52,475 nucleotides of DNA, from NCBI GenBank assembly GCA_029863125.1, contig JAOTWB010000014.1, positions 1 through 52,475 of the forward strand. Direction: 5' to 3'. Of this stretch, positions 16,945-25,808 are shown piece by piece. Each line of letters begins with the position of its first letter. Position 1 is the stretch's first letter. Both the position numbers and the translations under genes were made by a program. The notes under the pieces are model-generated. The model made no database searches. It saw only the letters and a list, made by a program, of their open reading frames with translations, and was not told where the DNA came from. The DNA is from Gammaproteobacteria bacterium. GTDB taxonomy: Bacteria; Pseudomonadota; Gammaproteobacteria; Steroidobacterales; Woeseiaceae.

Positions 16945-17904
16945 CTAGCGCTCTTCGTCCAGTAACGGCGGGCGAGCGATCACATCCAGCTCTGTCTCTG
17001 ACGCCTCGAGCGCCCCGTAACCGACCTCTATCGCTTCCGCGGCACGATGAAAGTCCATCAGGTGAAAATCTGCGAGCCGCGGCGTCACGACGAGGTCCGG
17101 CGGATCGCCAACCATGCGGTTGGAGGAAATCTGGTCCTGCATGATATTGATCGCGTTGTATACGACCTCAACGATACCGGGCTCACTGGATTCGCGATCC
17201 GACCGAATGGAGTTGACGAAATTATCGAGCAAACCCGTCCAGCGCGCGAAAAGCTCGTTTGCCTCGTCTGAGCCGCGCCTGTCGCGTCGTAAACGCGTCG
17301 CCGGGTCTTTCGGCCCATGCGACTCTTTTTTCACTTCGCGCCGATTGAGATTCACGGCGATTACGTAGTCGGCGCCCAGCGCACGACACAGTGACACCGG
17401 GACCGGATTGAGAACGCCGCCGTCGATCAGCCAATTGCCCTCATGAAGCATGGGTGTAAACAGTCCGGGCAGACCGCTGGAGGCACGCACAGCGTGCAGC
17501 ATGGAACCTTTCTGGATCCAGACCTCCCGGCCCGAATAAAGATCAACCGCGACCGCGCCAAACGGTCGGGCCAGAGACTCGATCGCCCGGTCTTCCAGGT
17601 GCTCCCCAACCGTCCGCATGAGGCGATTGCCACGCATGACCCCGCCACCGCTAAGCGTCGCATCGAGAAGACGCCATACGTCCACCTTCGTTAACGTTCG
17701 CGCCCACGTCTCGAGCGCATCGAGCTGCTCGCTGGCATAGGAAGCCGCGACGAGGGAGCCCGTCGATGACCCGGTCACTATGGCCGGCTCGATGCCACGG
17801 TCATTGAGCGCGCGCAAAACTCCGATATGAGACCAGCCCCGGGCCGAGCCGCTCCCCAGTGCAAGTCCTACCTTGACACCGCATCCTCGCCTGTCGTTTT
17901 CCAT
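16945..17904 (-). CDS. Patatin-like phospholipase (RssA-type)
   Basis: The 319-aa protein is a bacterial patatin. The oxyanion loop is LGSGSARGW (about residues 16-24), the nucleophile Ser47 lies in GSSTGS, and the catalytic Asp161 lies in DGGVLNPVPV. There is no signal peptide, so it is probably cytoplasmic or membrane-associated, acting on phospholipid or acyl esters. The stop of the upstream haem lipoprotein and this start share one base (TAATG). That makes it the last gene of a minus-strand run reaching back to the molybdenum hydroxylase genes. Confidence 0.9.
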   Translation of the reverse strand: MENDRRGCGVKVGLALGSGSARGWSHIGVLRALNDRGIEPAIVTGSSTGSLVAASYASEQLDALETWARTLTKVDVWRLLDATLSGGGVMRGNRLMRTVGEHLEDRAIESLARPFGAVAVDLYSGREVWIQKGSMLHAVRASSGLPGLFTPMLHEGNWLIDGGVLNPVPVSLCRALGADYVIAVNLNRREVKKESHGPKDPATRLRRDRRGSDEANELFARWTGLLDNFVNSIRSDRESSEPGIVEVVYNAINIMQDQISSNRMVGDPPDLVVTPRLADFHLMDFHRAAEAIEVGYGALEASETELDVIARPPLLDEER

Positions 17905-18476
17905 TAGTTGCTCGACGCATCATCAGATGGAGGCCAGGTCACACTGAATGCGCCTCGAATGTCTCCCGGCCTGTAGCCACGTGCACGATCATGAGGATAG
18001 TCGGCATCGATTATTGCGTCCATTTCAGGCGACAAAAATGCGCCGTGGCAGGCCAGGCAGACCGCACCTGTCCTGATTGCAGCCATATATCGAACCGTGC
18101 CGTCGTCCTGACGCGCGAAATACTCCAGCGGAGCATCAGCTCCCGAGGCTGCCTTGCTGTCGAAGGCCTGCAGGACGCGCGACTCCCAGGGCTCGGCCAC
18201 GTTTGCCGGATTACGAAACCGCAGGCTCGTTCGCCTGACTTTGGCGCCGCTCTGCCGCGACAGTTCAGATGCGATCTGCGGTGCCTTGTTTTTGCACACG
18301 CTGATCGCGCCCACGGGTCCGCCCTCTGCGAGGCTCTGCTGCAGCTCGCTCTGCAGCCGAGCGCCAAATGACTGCACCAGTGCCCGACTCTCGTCCAGTC
18401 GCGAATCGTCTGCCGCCTGCAAACACCCCGCGACCAGTACCGGCGTGATGATCAGCCTCAGCTTCCTGGCCGTCAT
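17904..18476 (-). CDS. DUF3365 (Tll0287-like) haem c-binding lipoprotein
   Basis: The 190-aa protein has a signal sequence with a likely lipobox (LVAGC, Cys18) and a Tll0287-like/DUF3365 domain. A single covalent haem site CLACH lies at residues 140-144, and Cys61 sits in SVCKNKAPQI, which is usual for the family. Family members act as periplasmic haem sensors or redox carriers. The ccm operon elsewhere in this window would attach the haem. Its start overlaps the stop of the methionine gamma-lyase-like gene (ATGA) and its stop overlaps the patatin start. Confidence 0.85.
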   Translation of the reverse strand: MTARKLRLIITPVLVAGCLQAADDSRLDESRALVQSFGARLQSELQQSLAEGGPVGAISVCKNKAPQIASELSRQSGAKVRRTSLRFRNPANVAEPWESRVLQAFDSKAASGADAPLEYFARQDDGTVRYMAAIRTGAVCLACHGAFLSPEMDAIIDADYPHDRARGYRPGDIRGAFSVTWPPSDDASSN

Positions 18477-19732
18477 GCTGTTCCCGTTCCTGCCTGAACT
18501 TTTTTCGCGCCAATGATGCCGGTGTCCCCGAGTGCCGCGAGCAGCTGGCCCCAGCGCTGTTCCAAGGTGCCCGTATAGCCGACAGAGATGCGCATCAGCC
18601 CTGGCGAGATCCCGGCCGCGGCTTTGGCTTCGTCCCCCAGTTCGCTCGAGGTGCTGGAACCCGAACAGGACATCAAGGTATCGAAATAGCCGAGACTGAC
18701 GGCCAGGTAGCCGAAGCGCTGCTCGTTCTGCAGTCGGGACATCAGGTCATTGGCGGTTTGCTCGTCGCCGACATCGAGCGTGAACACGCCGCCGTAGCCG
18801 TACTCGCTGGAACGAAGCTCGTTGAACAACTCATGGTCGGGATGTCGCGGAAGACCCGGATAGTTGACCTTGAGGCCGAGCGCATCGAGCCGCCGACTCA
18901 GTTCCAGTGCCCGTTCGCCGTGCGCGGCCATTCGCAGCGGCAAATGCGGAATGCGCAGGCTGATGGTCGAAGCCACGTGCGGATCCATCGTGGGCCCCAG
19001 CAGCATCAGCGGCCCCATGTGCAGATCCATGAGCCCGCCGATATAGCTGCCGCTGCCGCAAATCGCACCGGCAATGATATCCGAGGCGCCGCTGATAAAT
19101 TTCGTGATGCTGTGAACCACGATATCCGCGCCCAACGCGGCAGGCCTGAGCAACAGCGGGCTGAAGGTATTGTCGACAACCAGCGGCAGATTCTGCTCGT
19201 GAGCGATATCCGCGAGCCGGGGAATGTTGGCCAGGCGCAAGGTCGGATTCGATATGCTTTCCGTAAAGACCAGTTTTGTCTGCCCCGTGATGGCATTTCT
19301 TACCGCATCGAGATCGGTGATGTCCACAAACGTCGTCTTGATACCGGCTTTGGCGGGAAGGAAATCGTGCAAGAGCGCGTAGCTGCCGCCATAAATCGCG
19401 CTGGAAGCAACGACCTCGTCTCCGGCATTGCACAGACCCAGTATGGCCCCGGAGATCGCCCCCATGCCGCTGGCGGTGCAGTAACCGGCTTCGGTGCCTG
19501 CCAGTGCCGCCATCTGGCGGCCCAGGTTGAAAACCGTCGGGTTGAAATGCCTGCCGTACAGGTAGCAGCCTTTGTCCGGGCCTTTGCGGCCCTCGAACAG
19601 TTCCGGCATGGTCTCCGGATCGATCACGGTAAACGTCGTACTCGCCTCGATCGACATGTTGACGCCACCGTGCTCGCCGAATTCATGGCGGAGGTGCGCC
19701 AGATCCTCGATAGGATCGCGTCTTTCATTCAT
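18473..19732 (-). CDS. Cys/Met metabolism PLP enzyme (methionine gamma-lyase-like)
   Basis: The 419-aa enzyme belongs to the trans-sulfuration fold-type I family. It has YLYGRHFNPTV with the cofactor-phosphate Tyr and Arg, TASGMGAISGAILGL, VVDNTFSPLLLRP with the pyridine-binding Asp, and the PLP Lys211 in HSITKFISG. The C-terminal SVGYTG is also typical. Cystathionine, O-acetylhomoserine and methionine substrates cannot be separated safely by eye. The divergent insert around residues 230-250 and the overall pattern suggest a methionine gamma-lyase-like group. It overlaps both neighbours by ATGA, so it is coupled to the DMT exporter gene before it and the haem lipoprotein after it. Confidence 0.85.
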   Translation of the reverse strand: MNERRDPIEDLAHLRHEFGEHGGVNMSIEASTTFTVIDPETMPELFEGRKGPDKGCYLYGRHFNPTVFNLGRQMAALAGTEAGYCTASGMGAISGAILGLCNAGDEVVASSAIYGGSYALLHDFLPAKAGIKTTFVDITDLDAVRNAITGQTKLVFTESISNPTLRLANIPRLADIAHEQNLPLVVDNTFSPLLLRPAALGADIVVHSITKFISGASDIIAGAICGSGSYIGGLMDLHMGPLMLLGPTMDPHVASTISLRIPHLPLRMAAHGERALELSRRLDALGLKVNYPGLPRHPDHELFNELRSSEYGYGGVFTLDVGDEQTANDLMSRLQNEQRFGYLAVSLGYFDTLMSCSGSSTSSELGDEAKAAAGISPGLMRISVGYTGTLEQRWGQLLAALGDTGIIGAKKVQAGTGTA

Positions 19733-20598
19733 CGTTCTTTCAACACCAGCAGGTTGCCCAAAAGTACCAGCACTGTGCCCAGCACAATGCTCATGTCGAG
19801 GCCGAGCCCTTCGAATAAGATGGACAGTATCAGTGCCACGACCGGGAACATGACTGTCGCATAACCCGCCCTGTGAGCGCCGATCCTCCCGAGCAATGTC
19901 AGGTAAGCGCCGAACGCCACGACCGAGCCAAATATTGCCAAATAAGCCAGCGATGCGATGTACGTAAAAGTCGCGTCAAAGGTGAACGGCTGTCCCCGCA
20001 ACAGTGCAATAACAGCCGTCAGCATCGCCCCGTACAGCATGCCCCATGCGTTTGCCTGTATGACCGGCAGCGCCCGTTTTTGAGCGCCCTGCGACAGCAT
20101 GTTGCCGATTGATGCCGCGAGGGCTCCAAGCAACGCCAGAATCGATCCGAAAAAGACCTCGTCCGAAAATGACACTTCGCTGACCTGCGGTGCGAACAGC
20201 GTGACGATACCGACAATGCCGAGACCGGCGCCGATGAGGACGCGACGCCCCGCCCGCGTATTGAAAATCAGCCGGGAGAGAATGATGTTGATCCAGAGCA
20301 TCGTGGAAAACGCGATCGCCGCCAGCGCAGACGTGATGTGCACCTGTGCGCGGTAGGCGAAAATATAGTTGAGGCAAAACAGAAACGTGCCCAGGAGCGC
20401 AAACCAAATATGATACTTTAGATGAAATAATAGTTTTAATTTATTGATTTTACTATATATAAATAGGAATACCGATGCTATTGCGTAGCGATAGACTATC
20501 GACACCTCGGGCTCAACCACACCAAGCTGAAACTCGATGGCGAGCCAGGTCGAACCCCAGATCAGGACCGTGGTGAGATAGAGGACGGTGTTGCTCAA
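19729..20598 (-). CDS. EamA/DMT-family transporter
   Basis: The 289-aa inner-membrane protein has about ten helices in two EamA repeats, opening with TTVLIWGSTWLAIEFQLGVV as in many DMT metabolite exporters. The start codon appears to be TTG, since an in-frame stop lies four codons upstream; no good ribosome site is visible. The segment at 20405-20475 is strikingly AT-rich (encoding IYSKINKLKLLFHLKY), unlike its neighbours. That may mean local drift or transfer. Overlap with the methionine gamma-lyase-like gene suggests it exports a related amino acid or product, which is inference. Confidence 0.85.
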   Translation of the reverse strand: MSNTVLYLTTVLIWGSTWLAIEFQLGVVEPEVSIVYRYAIASVFLFIYSKINKLKLLFHLKYHIWFALLGTFLFCLNYIFAYRAQVHITSALAAIAFSTMLWINIILSRLIFNTRAGRRVLIGAGLGIVGIVTLFAPQVSEVSFSDEVFFGSILALLGALAASIGNMLSQGAQKRALPVIQANAWGMLYGAMLTAVIALLRGQPFTFDATFTYIASLAYLAIFGSVVAFGAYLTLLGRIGAHRAGYATVMFPVVALILSILFEGLGLDMSIVLGTVLVLLGNLLVLKER

Positions 20599-20611
20599 CG
20601 AGTTTCAGTCG

Positions 20612-21607
20612 CTACAGGCAGCGGCGTTCGAATCTGCGCAGCAGCTTATCGTCGTCCGCGGCCAACTCGAAAAAATCTTCCAGGTAGCGACGAAGGGACT
20701 TGATGTCTTTTTGCGACAGCTGCGGCAGATCGTCGACGACGCGCAGGATGTCATCCCGGTGGCCAAGCACGGTCTTCAGCGCTCCCCCGAGCGCCTCTCG
20801 GGGCATACAGTAGCCACGGTATCTTCGTTGCGTGACGCGCCTGATGTGCAGGCTGGGGTCCGGCTTCGCGTAGCGTGCATTGACCAGGCCAGCCAGGTCA
20901 AAATCATAGGGCACGTAGTAATGCTGCTCCTCGATACCCACCAGCAGCCCGTTGTGACAGCACGTATCTTCGTCAAAAGCCCGGACCAGCGACCAGTCCG
21001 TATTGCCGATAAGGTATTGAAAAATGTAGGCTAGCGCGGTCTGCGTCGGGTCCAGATAGTTCTTCGTGACGCGACGGGCGTTGACCAGCGAGCCGGCATT
21101 ACGCTCCGCCATTGCTTTATCCGACTCGATGAAGAAAGCGTGGCGCACCAGGTCCGTGCCGCCAGGGTCAGCAGTATCGACATAGCGAATGCGCGCCAGC
21201 CGCACGCGAAAACTCACGGTCGACAGTAGGTTGAAGATCCGGTACGCCGCATATTCCTCGAGCACGTTCTGCTCGTAGTCGGCAGGCCCGTTGCAGTGGG
21301 TTACGACTTTAAGACGTCGCTGCCCGGCGAAAACCGTGCCGGACGCATCGCTCGACGAGAAGTCGAGCCGTATGGGCGGAAACTTGCAGACCCGTAATCG
21401 GCTGAGGCCCCGCACCCTGACGTCAACGCCAATAGCGCTGCCATCGACCGACAGCACAAACGGATACTCGTTGCGGTCTTCCGTGTCGCTAATAACCGTC
21501 GACAGGGGTCCCGCCAGCGAAATCTCGAGAACCTCGTCTTGTTCGAACAACGGCGCTGCAGTTGCCGTGGCGCTTGCCAACAGTAGCAGTGCGGCAAGCC
21601 GGTGCAT
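20612..21607 (-). CDS. Exported protein with CotH-kinase-like motifs
   Basis: The 331-aa protein has a cleavable signal (LLLLASATATAA) and is therefore periplasmic or secreted. I do not recognise a firm family. The middle contains FQYLIGNTDWSL, then CCHNG, then YYVPYDFDLAGLVN, near residues 195-240. That order of an N-x-D catalytic-loop-like element, an Asn and a DFD element resembles secreted CotH-type atypical kinases. RLRVCKFPPIRLDF and HCNGPADYEQNVLEEYAAYRIFN precede it, again like CotH. It sits between the molybdenum hydroxylase gene (4 bases) and the DMT gene (13 bases), implying one transcript. Confidence 0.6.
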   Translation of the reverse strand: MHRLAALLLLASATATAAPLFEQDEVLEISLAGPLSTVISDTEDRNEYPFVLSVDGSAIGVDVRVRGLSRLRVCKFPPIRLDFSSSDASGTVFAGQRRLKVVTHCNGPADYEQNVLEEYAAYRIFNLLSTVSFRVRLARIRYVDTADPGGTDLVRHAFFIESDKAMAERNAGSLVNARRVTKNYLDPTQTALAYIFQYLIGNTDWSLVRAFDEDTCCHNGLLVGIEEQHYYVPYDFDLAGLVNARYAKPDPSLHIRRVTQRRYRGYCMPREALGGALKTVLGHRDDILRVVDDLPQLSQKDIKSLRRYLEDFFELAADDDKLLRRFERRCL

Positions 21608-21611
21608 GGCG

Positions 21612-23867
21612 TCAGGTCAGCCCGGCATTCCGCAACGGCAGCTCACGAATACGCTTTCCTGTTGCCGCGAAATAGGCGTTCACGATCGCGGGAGCGACGG
21701 GCGGAACCCCTGGCTCGCCTACACCCCCGGGCACCGCCGTTGATTCCATGATATGAACATGAATGGCATCCGGCGCTTCGCTCATTCGCACCACCGGGTA
21801 GGTGTCAAAATTGCCTTGCACGACTGCCCCGTCTTTCGCCGTGATTTCGCCGTGCAGCGCGATGCTCATGCCAAAAATCGCGGCGCCCTCCATCTGCGAC
21901 GTGACGCGGTCCGGATTGATGACCGTTCCGGCATCTATCACCATCCAGATATCGTGGACCACCAGCTTACCGTTCGTGTCAACGCTGACCTCGGCCACCG
22001 AGCCCACAATGCTCAGGAAGGATCGGTGCACGGCAATGCCGAGGCCGTGCCCGTCGGGTAGCGCCCTGCCCCAGCCGGCCATGTCGCTGACCTTTTCGAC
22101 GACCGCCGCAATGCGACCCGTGTCGATCGGGTGTTTCTCGAGCGGGTGACCGTAATTCGTGTATTTGGCCCCGTCGTCGGCCGGGTCGACCTGGCGCGGC
22201 TTGCCGAGCAGTTTGAGCAGGTGATCCCGTGGATCCTGTCCCGCGACGTGCGCAAGCTCGTCGACAAAACCGCACAACGCAAATGCGTGAAAGACGTTGC
22301 AGACGGACCGCAGCCAGCCCATGCGCAGGTGCGCCTTGGCATCGGCCGTTTCGATTTGCAGGTTCGCGATGTCGTAGGGATTATCGAGCAACCCTAGATC
22401 GAGCTCGAAGCCGCCGGGCCCGGACGCGGTCGGGTCGAATGTCGACATGATCGACGGGAAACAGCTGCGGTGCAATAGACCGGTGGCGTTGCCGTCGGCG
22501 TCAAAGCCGGCTTTCAGGAACTGCGCGCTGACCGAGTGGAAATAGCCGTGCCGGATGTCGTCTTCGCGTGTCCATGTGACTTTTACCGGGCGCCCGGCCT
22601 GTTTCGCCAGCCACGCCGCTTCGGCAATGAAATCCGGCTTGGACTTGCGACCAAAGGCGCCGCCGAGCAACGTTACGTGGACCTTGACCTTTTCCTTGTC
22701 GATGCCCAGCGTTGCGCCAAGCGTGTCCTGCGCGGCCTGCGGGTTCTGGGTGCAGGCCCAGGCTTCACAGCCGCCGTCTTCTGTTATCCGCGCAACGGCC
22801 GCCGGCGGCTCCATGGGCGCTTGCGACAGGTAAGGCGCATAGTAAACGGCTTCGTGGACGCGATCCGCCGCCTGGAAGGCCGCATCAACATCACCTCGGG
22901 TCAATGCGGCTTTGCCGCTCGACGTTGCCGACTTTTCCAGCGCTTTTCGGTAAGCCTGCGATTCATGCGCGCCGTTTGCACCCCGGTCCCACTGGATCTG
23001 CAGAGCCTCGCGCCCTTTTTGTGCCGCCCAGGTGTTCGTGGCAAGCACGGCAACGCCGCCCAGGACGTTGAACAGCACAGGCGACGTGGGATCGGGGAGC
23101 TTGATTACGTCGACGACACCCGAGACGGCCCTCGCCTCAGTGTCGTCGAACGACACGACGGTACCGCCCGACGCCGGGCAGCGTTCGATCGACGCGTACA
23201 GCATGTCCGGAAGGACCGTGTCTATTCCATAGATGGCCTGGCCGGTCGTAAACGCAAATCCATCGATGGTATCCATCGACCTGCCAATGTATCGATAATC
23301 GTCGCGCGACTTGAAGGGCGCCTCAGTCGGCGCCTTCAGCCCGGCGGCCGCGTCCACGAGGTCCCCGAAGCCTGCCGACTTGCCGCTGCCCTCATGATGC
23401 ACCGCATGCTCGCGGGCACTGCACTCGGCAGCGGGTACGCCCCACTCTGCCGCTGCGGCGGCTATCAGCATCTCGCGCGCCGTCGCGCCGGCAATGCGCA
23501 GCAAATCAAACTGGTTACGGATGCTCGTTGAGCCGTCGGTATTCTGGTCGCCATATTTCGCGTCGCCGAGCGCCTGGATCAGCTCGATCCGGTCCCAGTC
23601 GGCGTCCATTTCGTCGGCAATGATCTGCGGCAGGCAGGTGCGAATGCCCTGCCCCATCTCCGAACGGTGGCAGATGATTTCGACGATGCCGTCGTTGCGC
23701 ACGTTGACGTAGACGTTGGGCGCAACGGAGGCCGCACCCTTGCTGGCCGGCTCCGGACCGGGCCGTCCGCAGCCCGACGTGAATGTCAGCGCCAGAACGA
23801 GGCCTCCGCCGGCCTGGCCCGTACGTTTGAGGAATTCGCGGCGGCTGATGTGTCGAAGTTCGTTCAT
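21612..23867 (-). CDS. Molybdopterin-binding subunit of a xanthine-oxidase-family dehydrogenase (isoquinoline 1-oxidoreductase beta-like)
   Basis: From the ATG at 23867 the protein has 751 aa. That ATG overlaps the upstream stop as ATGA and has GGAGG upstream. The N-terminus has a Tat signal ([10 protein letters not shown]...) ending near TSGCG, a possible lipobox, so it is exported to the periplasm. The body matches the IorB-type large subunit: [45 protein letters not shown], and near the C-terminus [18 protein letters not shown]. The last segment holds the catalytic Glu. The true substrate (an aldehyde or N-heterocycle) is unknown. Confidence 0.9.
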   Translation of the reverse strand: MNELRHISRREFLKRTGQAGGGLVLALTFTSGCGRPGPEPASKGAASVAPNVYVNVRNDGIVEIICHRSEMGQGIRTCLPQIIADEMDADWDRIELIQALGDAKYGDQNTDGSTSIRNQFDLLRIAGATAREMLIAAAAAEWGVPAAECSAREHAVHHEGSGKSAGFGDLVDAAAGLKAPTEAPFKSRDDYRYIGRSMDTIDGFAFTTGQAIYGIDTVLPDMLYASIERCPASGGTVVSFDDTEARAVSGVVDVIKLPDPTSPVLFNVLGGVAVLATNTWAAQKGREALQIQWDRGANGAHESQAYRKALEKSATSSGKAALTRGDVDAAFQAADRVHEAVYYAPYLSQAPMEPPAAVARITEDGGCEAWACTQNPQAAQDTLGATLGIDKEKVKVHVTLLGGAFGRKSKPDFIAEAAWLAKQAGRPVKVTWTREDDIRHGYFHSVSAQFLKAGFDADGNATGLLHRSCFPSIMSTFDPTASGPGGFELDLGLLDNPYDIANLQIETADAKAHLRMGWLRSVCNVFHAFALCGFVDELAHVAGQDPRDHLLKLLGKPRQVDPADDGAKYTNYGHPLEKHPIDTGRIAAVVEKVSDMAGWGRALPDGHGLGIAVHRSFLSIVGSVAEVSVDTNGKLVVHDIWMVIDAGTVINPDRVTSQMEGAAIFGMSIALHGEITAKDGAVVQGNFDTYPVVRMSEAPDAIHVHIMESTAVPGGVGEPGVPPVAPAIVNAYFAATGKRIRELPLRNAGLT

Positions 23868-24322
23868 GACCGGTCCTCCGCGGCTTTGTGGATTGCCTGT
23901 CGTATGCGCGTGTAGGTGCCGCAACGACATATATTGCCGCTCATCGCGGCATCGATATCGTCGTCGCTCGGATTCGGATTACGTTCCAACAGCGCCACGG
24001 CGCTCATGATCTGACCGGACTGGCAATATCCGCACTGCGCGACGTTGAGTTCCCGCCATGCCACCTGGACCGGATGATTACCGTCCGCCGCCAGGCCTTC
24101 TATGGTCGTGACCTTGCGCCCCGCCGCTGCCGAGACCGGGATCGCACAGGATCGCATCACCTGGCCGTCGAGGTGAACGTTGCAGGCGCCGCACAATGCT
24201 TTGCCGCAGCCGAATTTCGTCCCCGTCAGACCCGCAAGATCGCGGATCGCCCACAGCAAGGGCATATCCGGTTCCACGTCGAGTGATACTGCCTGACCGT
24301 TAATCGTCAGTTCGATAGCCAT
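23864..24322 (-). CDS. (2Fe-2S) subunit of the molybdenum hydroxylase (isoquinoline 1-oxidoreductase alpha-like)
   Basis: The 152-aa ferredoxin-like small subunit starts at the ATG at 24322, where a GGGGGG tract lies upstream. The plant-type cluster ligands are in [17 protein letters not shown] plus SC. The second cluster, of the xanthine-oxidase type, is in [10 protein letters not shown] and [14 protein letters not shown]. It lacks its own signal, so it would travel to the periplasm with the Tat-bearing large subunit. Stop and start overlap as ATGA with that gene. No cytochrome subunit is encoded beside it; the haem lipoprotein downstream is a possible electron acceptor, by inference only. 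Confidence 0.92.
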   Translation of the reverse strand: MAIELTINGQAVSLDVEPDMPLLWAIRDLAGLTGTKFGCGKALCGACNVHLDGQVMRSCAIPVSAAAGRKVTTIEGLAADGNHPVQVAWRELNVAQCGYCQSGQIMSAVALLERNPNPSDDDIDAAMSGNICRCGTYTRIRQAIHKAAEDRS

Positions 24323-24446
24323 GCCTAACCCCCCTGATCCAATGCTCTTGATGTCACCCGGAGTGAATACTAGCAAACGATGTTGATACGCGGGCCAATC
24401 GACTCGCGCAACGGCTGGTCGCGTTACTTGGGATTTCGGGTAGGAG

Positions 24447-24469
24447 GCTGATGCGGATACCGCATCAGC
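24447..24469. repeat. Perfect 10-bp hairpin (GCTGATGCGG-ATA-CCGCATCAGC)
   Basis: A perfect inverted repeat with a three-base loop lies in the 517-base gap between the (2Fe-2S) gene and fabH. Neither side is followed by a T tract, so it is a poor intrinsic terminator. It sits about 125 bases upstream of the molybdenum hydroxylase genes and could be an operator or a leader hairpin. It could also be a terminator that relies on Rho for the P450-FAAL-fabH unit. Confidence 0.5.
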
Positions 24470-24497
24470 GGGACTTCAGGCGCGGCGAACGACCGAT

Positions 24498-24785
24498 TCA
24501 GGCGCGATCGCAGGGATAGAACGCGTCGCTCGGGATTATCGCTTCCTCGACGGTCAGCTCGATCGAACTGTCAGTGTCCTCGATCAGCTTTGCACACCGT
24601 TTCTGAATAAGGGCGAATTTGAGCGACACGCCCGATTCTGACAGCGGTACGCCATCGTAGGGTTTTTTTGTCCATTTTCGGCCCCGGTCGGTGACTATCG
24701 CTGTTTGGAAACCGTCTATTCTGTCGCAGATATAGAGACAGCATGTGCCCCGAAGTGCGCGGCGAGTCACGCAAAATTCGGTCAA
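24498..24785 (-). CDS. Possible 95-aa protein downstream of fabH
   Basis: A minus-strand frame of 95 aa fills part of the gap after fabH. The only usable starts are TTG at 24785 or GTG at 24770, both without a good ribosome site. The product begins Cys-rich and then has a plausible soluble segment (AIVTDRGRKWTKKPYDG, then GVSLKFALIQKRCAKLI) with an acidic end. No family is recognised. It may be a small gene belonging to the P450-FAAL-fabH unit or a chance frame. Confidence 0.3.
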   Translation of the reverse strand: MTEFCVTRRALRGTCCLYICDRIDGFQTAIVTDRGRKWTKKPYDGVPLSESGVSLKFALIQKRCAKLIEDTDSSIELTVEEAIIPSDAFYPCDRA

Positions 24786-24839
24786 AATGCACTGATTTGC
24801 CGATTGTGTCGTATTCGCGTGGGAGCAAGCGCCCGCACG

Positions 24840-25808
24840 TCAATACCGGAGCATCGCCGATCCCCAGGTGAACCCGGCCCCGAATGCCGCCAGCAGCAAT
24901 GTCTGGCCCCGCTGGATACGGCCATCGCGAATGGCAACGTCCATGGCGAGCGGTATCGAAGCGCCGGACGTATTGGCGTGCTCATCAACCGTTGCTATCA
25001 CGCGCTCCATCGGAATCTGCAGCTTCTTGGCCGCCGCCTTGATGATGCGCATGTTGGCCTGATGAGGCACGAACCAGTCGATGTCGTCCAGGTGGCCGTC
25101 GAGGTCGGCAACAGTTTCCCTGGCGATATTATCGAACGTTTCAACCGCACGGCGGAAGACGGCGTTGCCCTCCATCTTGATATAGGCGCCGCCGGCCCGC
25201 GTGACGTCGAAACCCACCGAGACGCCTTGTTCAACCTGAAGCAGTTCTTCGTACTCACCGTTGGCATGGATGTGCGTCGCGAGTATGCCGGGCTCGTCGT
25301 CGGCCTGCAGAACGACGGCACCTGCTCCATCGCCGAACAGGACGGCCGTGCCACGGTCTTCCCAGTCCGTAATTCTCGAGAGCGTCTCGGAGCCGATGAC
25401 GAGCGCGGTTCGTGCGCCTCCAGTTTTGATGTAGCGGTTGGCGAGGTCGAGGCCGTACACAAAGCCGCTGCACGCCGCATGAACGTCAAAGGCCGCACAT
25501 CCCTTGACACCAAGCTGCCGTTGAATAATGCAGGCGGTCGCAGGAAAGATCTTGTCCGGCGTCGCGGTACCGAGAACGATGAGGTCGATATCTTCCGGGC
25601 CGACGCCCGCCATCGCCATCGCGCGCTGCGCCGCCAGCACGCCCATCGATGACGTGGTTTCATTATCACCGGCAATGTGCCGGCGCTTGATCCCGGTTCT
25701 CTCGGTTATCCACTCGTCCGACGTATCCATGCTCTTTTCGAGATCTTGGTTGGTAACGACTTTGTCCGGCAGATGGCTGCCGATACCGGCGATGCGCGCA
25801 TAAGTCAT
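24840..25808 (-). CDS. fabH: 3-oxoacyl-ACP synthase III (FabH)
   Basis: The 322-aa ketosynthase III has the full catalytic triad: Cys113 in HAACSGF, His249 in FVPHQANMRI, and Asn279 in EHANTSGAS. The substrate-tunnel segment and the C-terminal GAGFTWGSAMLRY are typical of FabH. FabH normally starts fatty-acid synthesis from acetyl-CoA and malonyl-ACP. Here it lies outside the usual plsX-fabD context and overlaps by ATGA with an acyl-AMP ligase that has its own carrier domain. It may therefore serve a dedicated pathway, condensing or transferring the acyl group that enzyme loads. Confidence 0.92.
   Translation of the reverse strand: MTYARIAGIGSHLPDKVVTNQDLEKSMDTSDEWITERTGIKRRHIAGDNETTSSMGVLAAQRAMAMAGVGPEDIDLIVLGTATPDKIFPATACIIQRQLGVKGCAAFDVHAACSGFVYGLDLANRYIKTGGARTALVIGSETLSRITDWEDRGTAVLFGDGAGAVVLQADDEPGILATHIHANGEYEELLQVEQGVSVGFDVTRAGGAYIKMEGNAVFRRAVETFDNIARETVADLDGHLDDIDWFVPHQANMRIIKAAAKKLQIPMERVIATVDEHANTSGASIPLAMDVAIRDGRIQRGQTLLLAAFGAGFTWGSAMLRY

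Noticed and set aside
22536-23531. Plus-strand frame of 331 codons opposite the molybdenum hydroxylase gene
   Set aside because: Arg-rich antisense sequence without family features.
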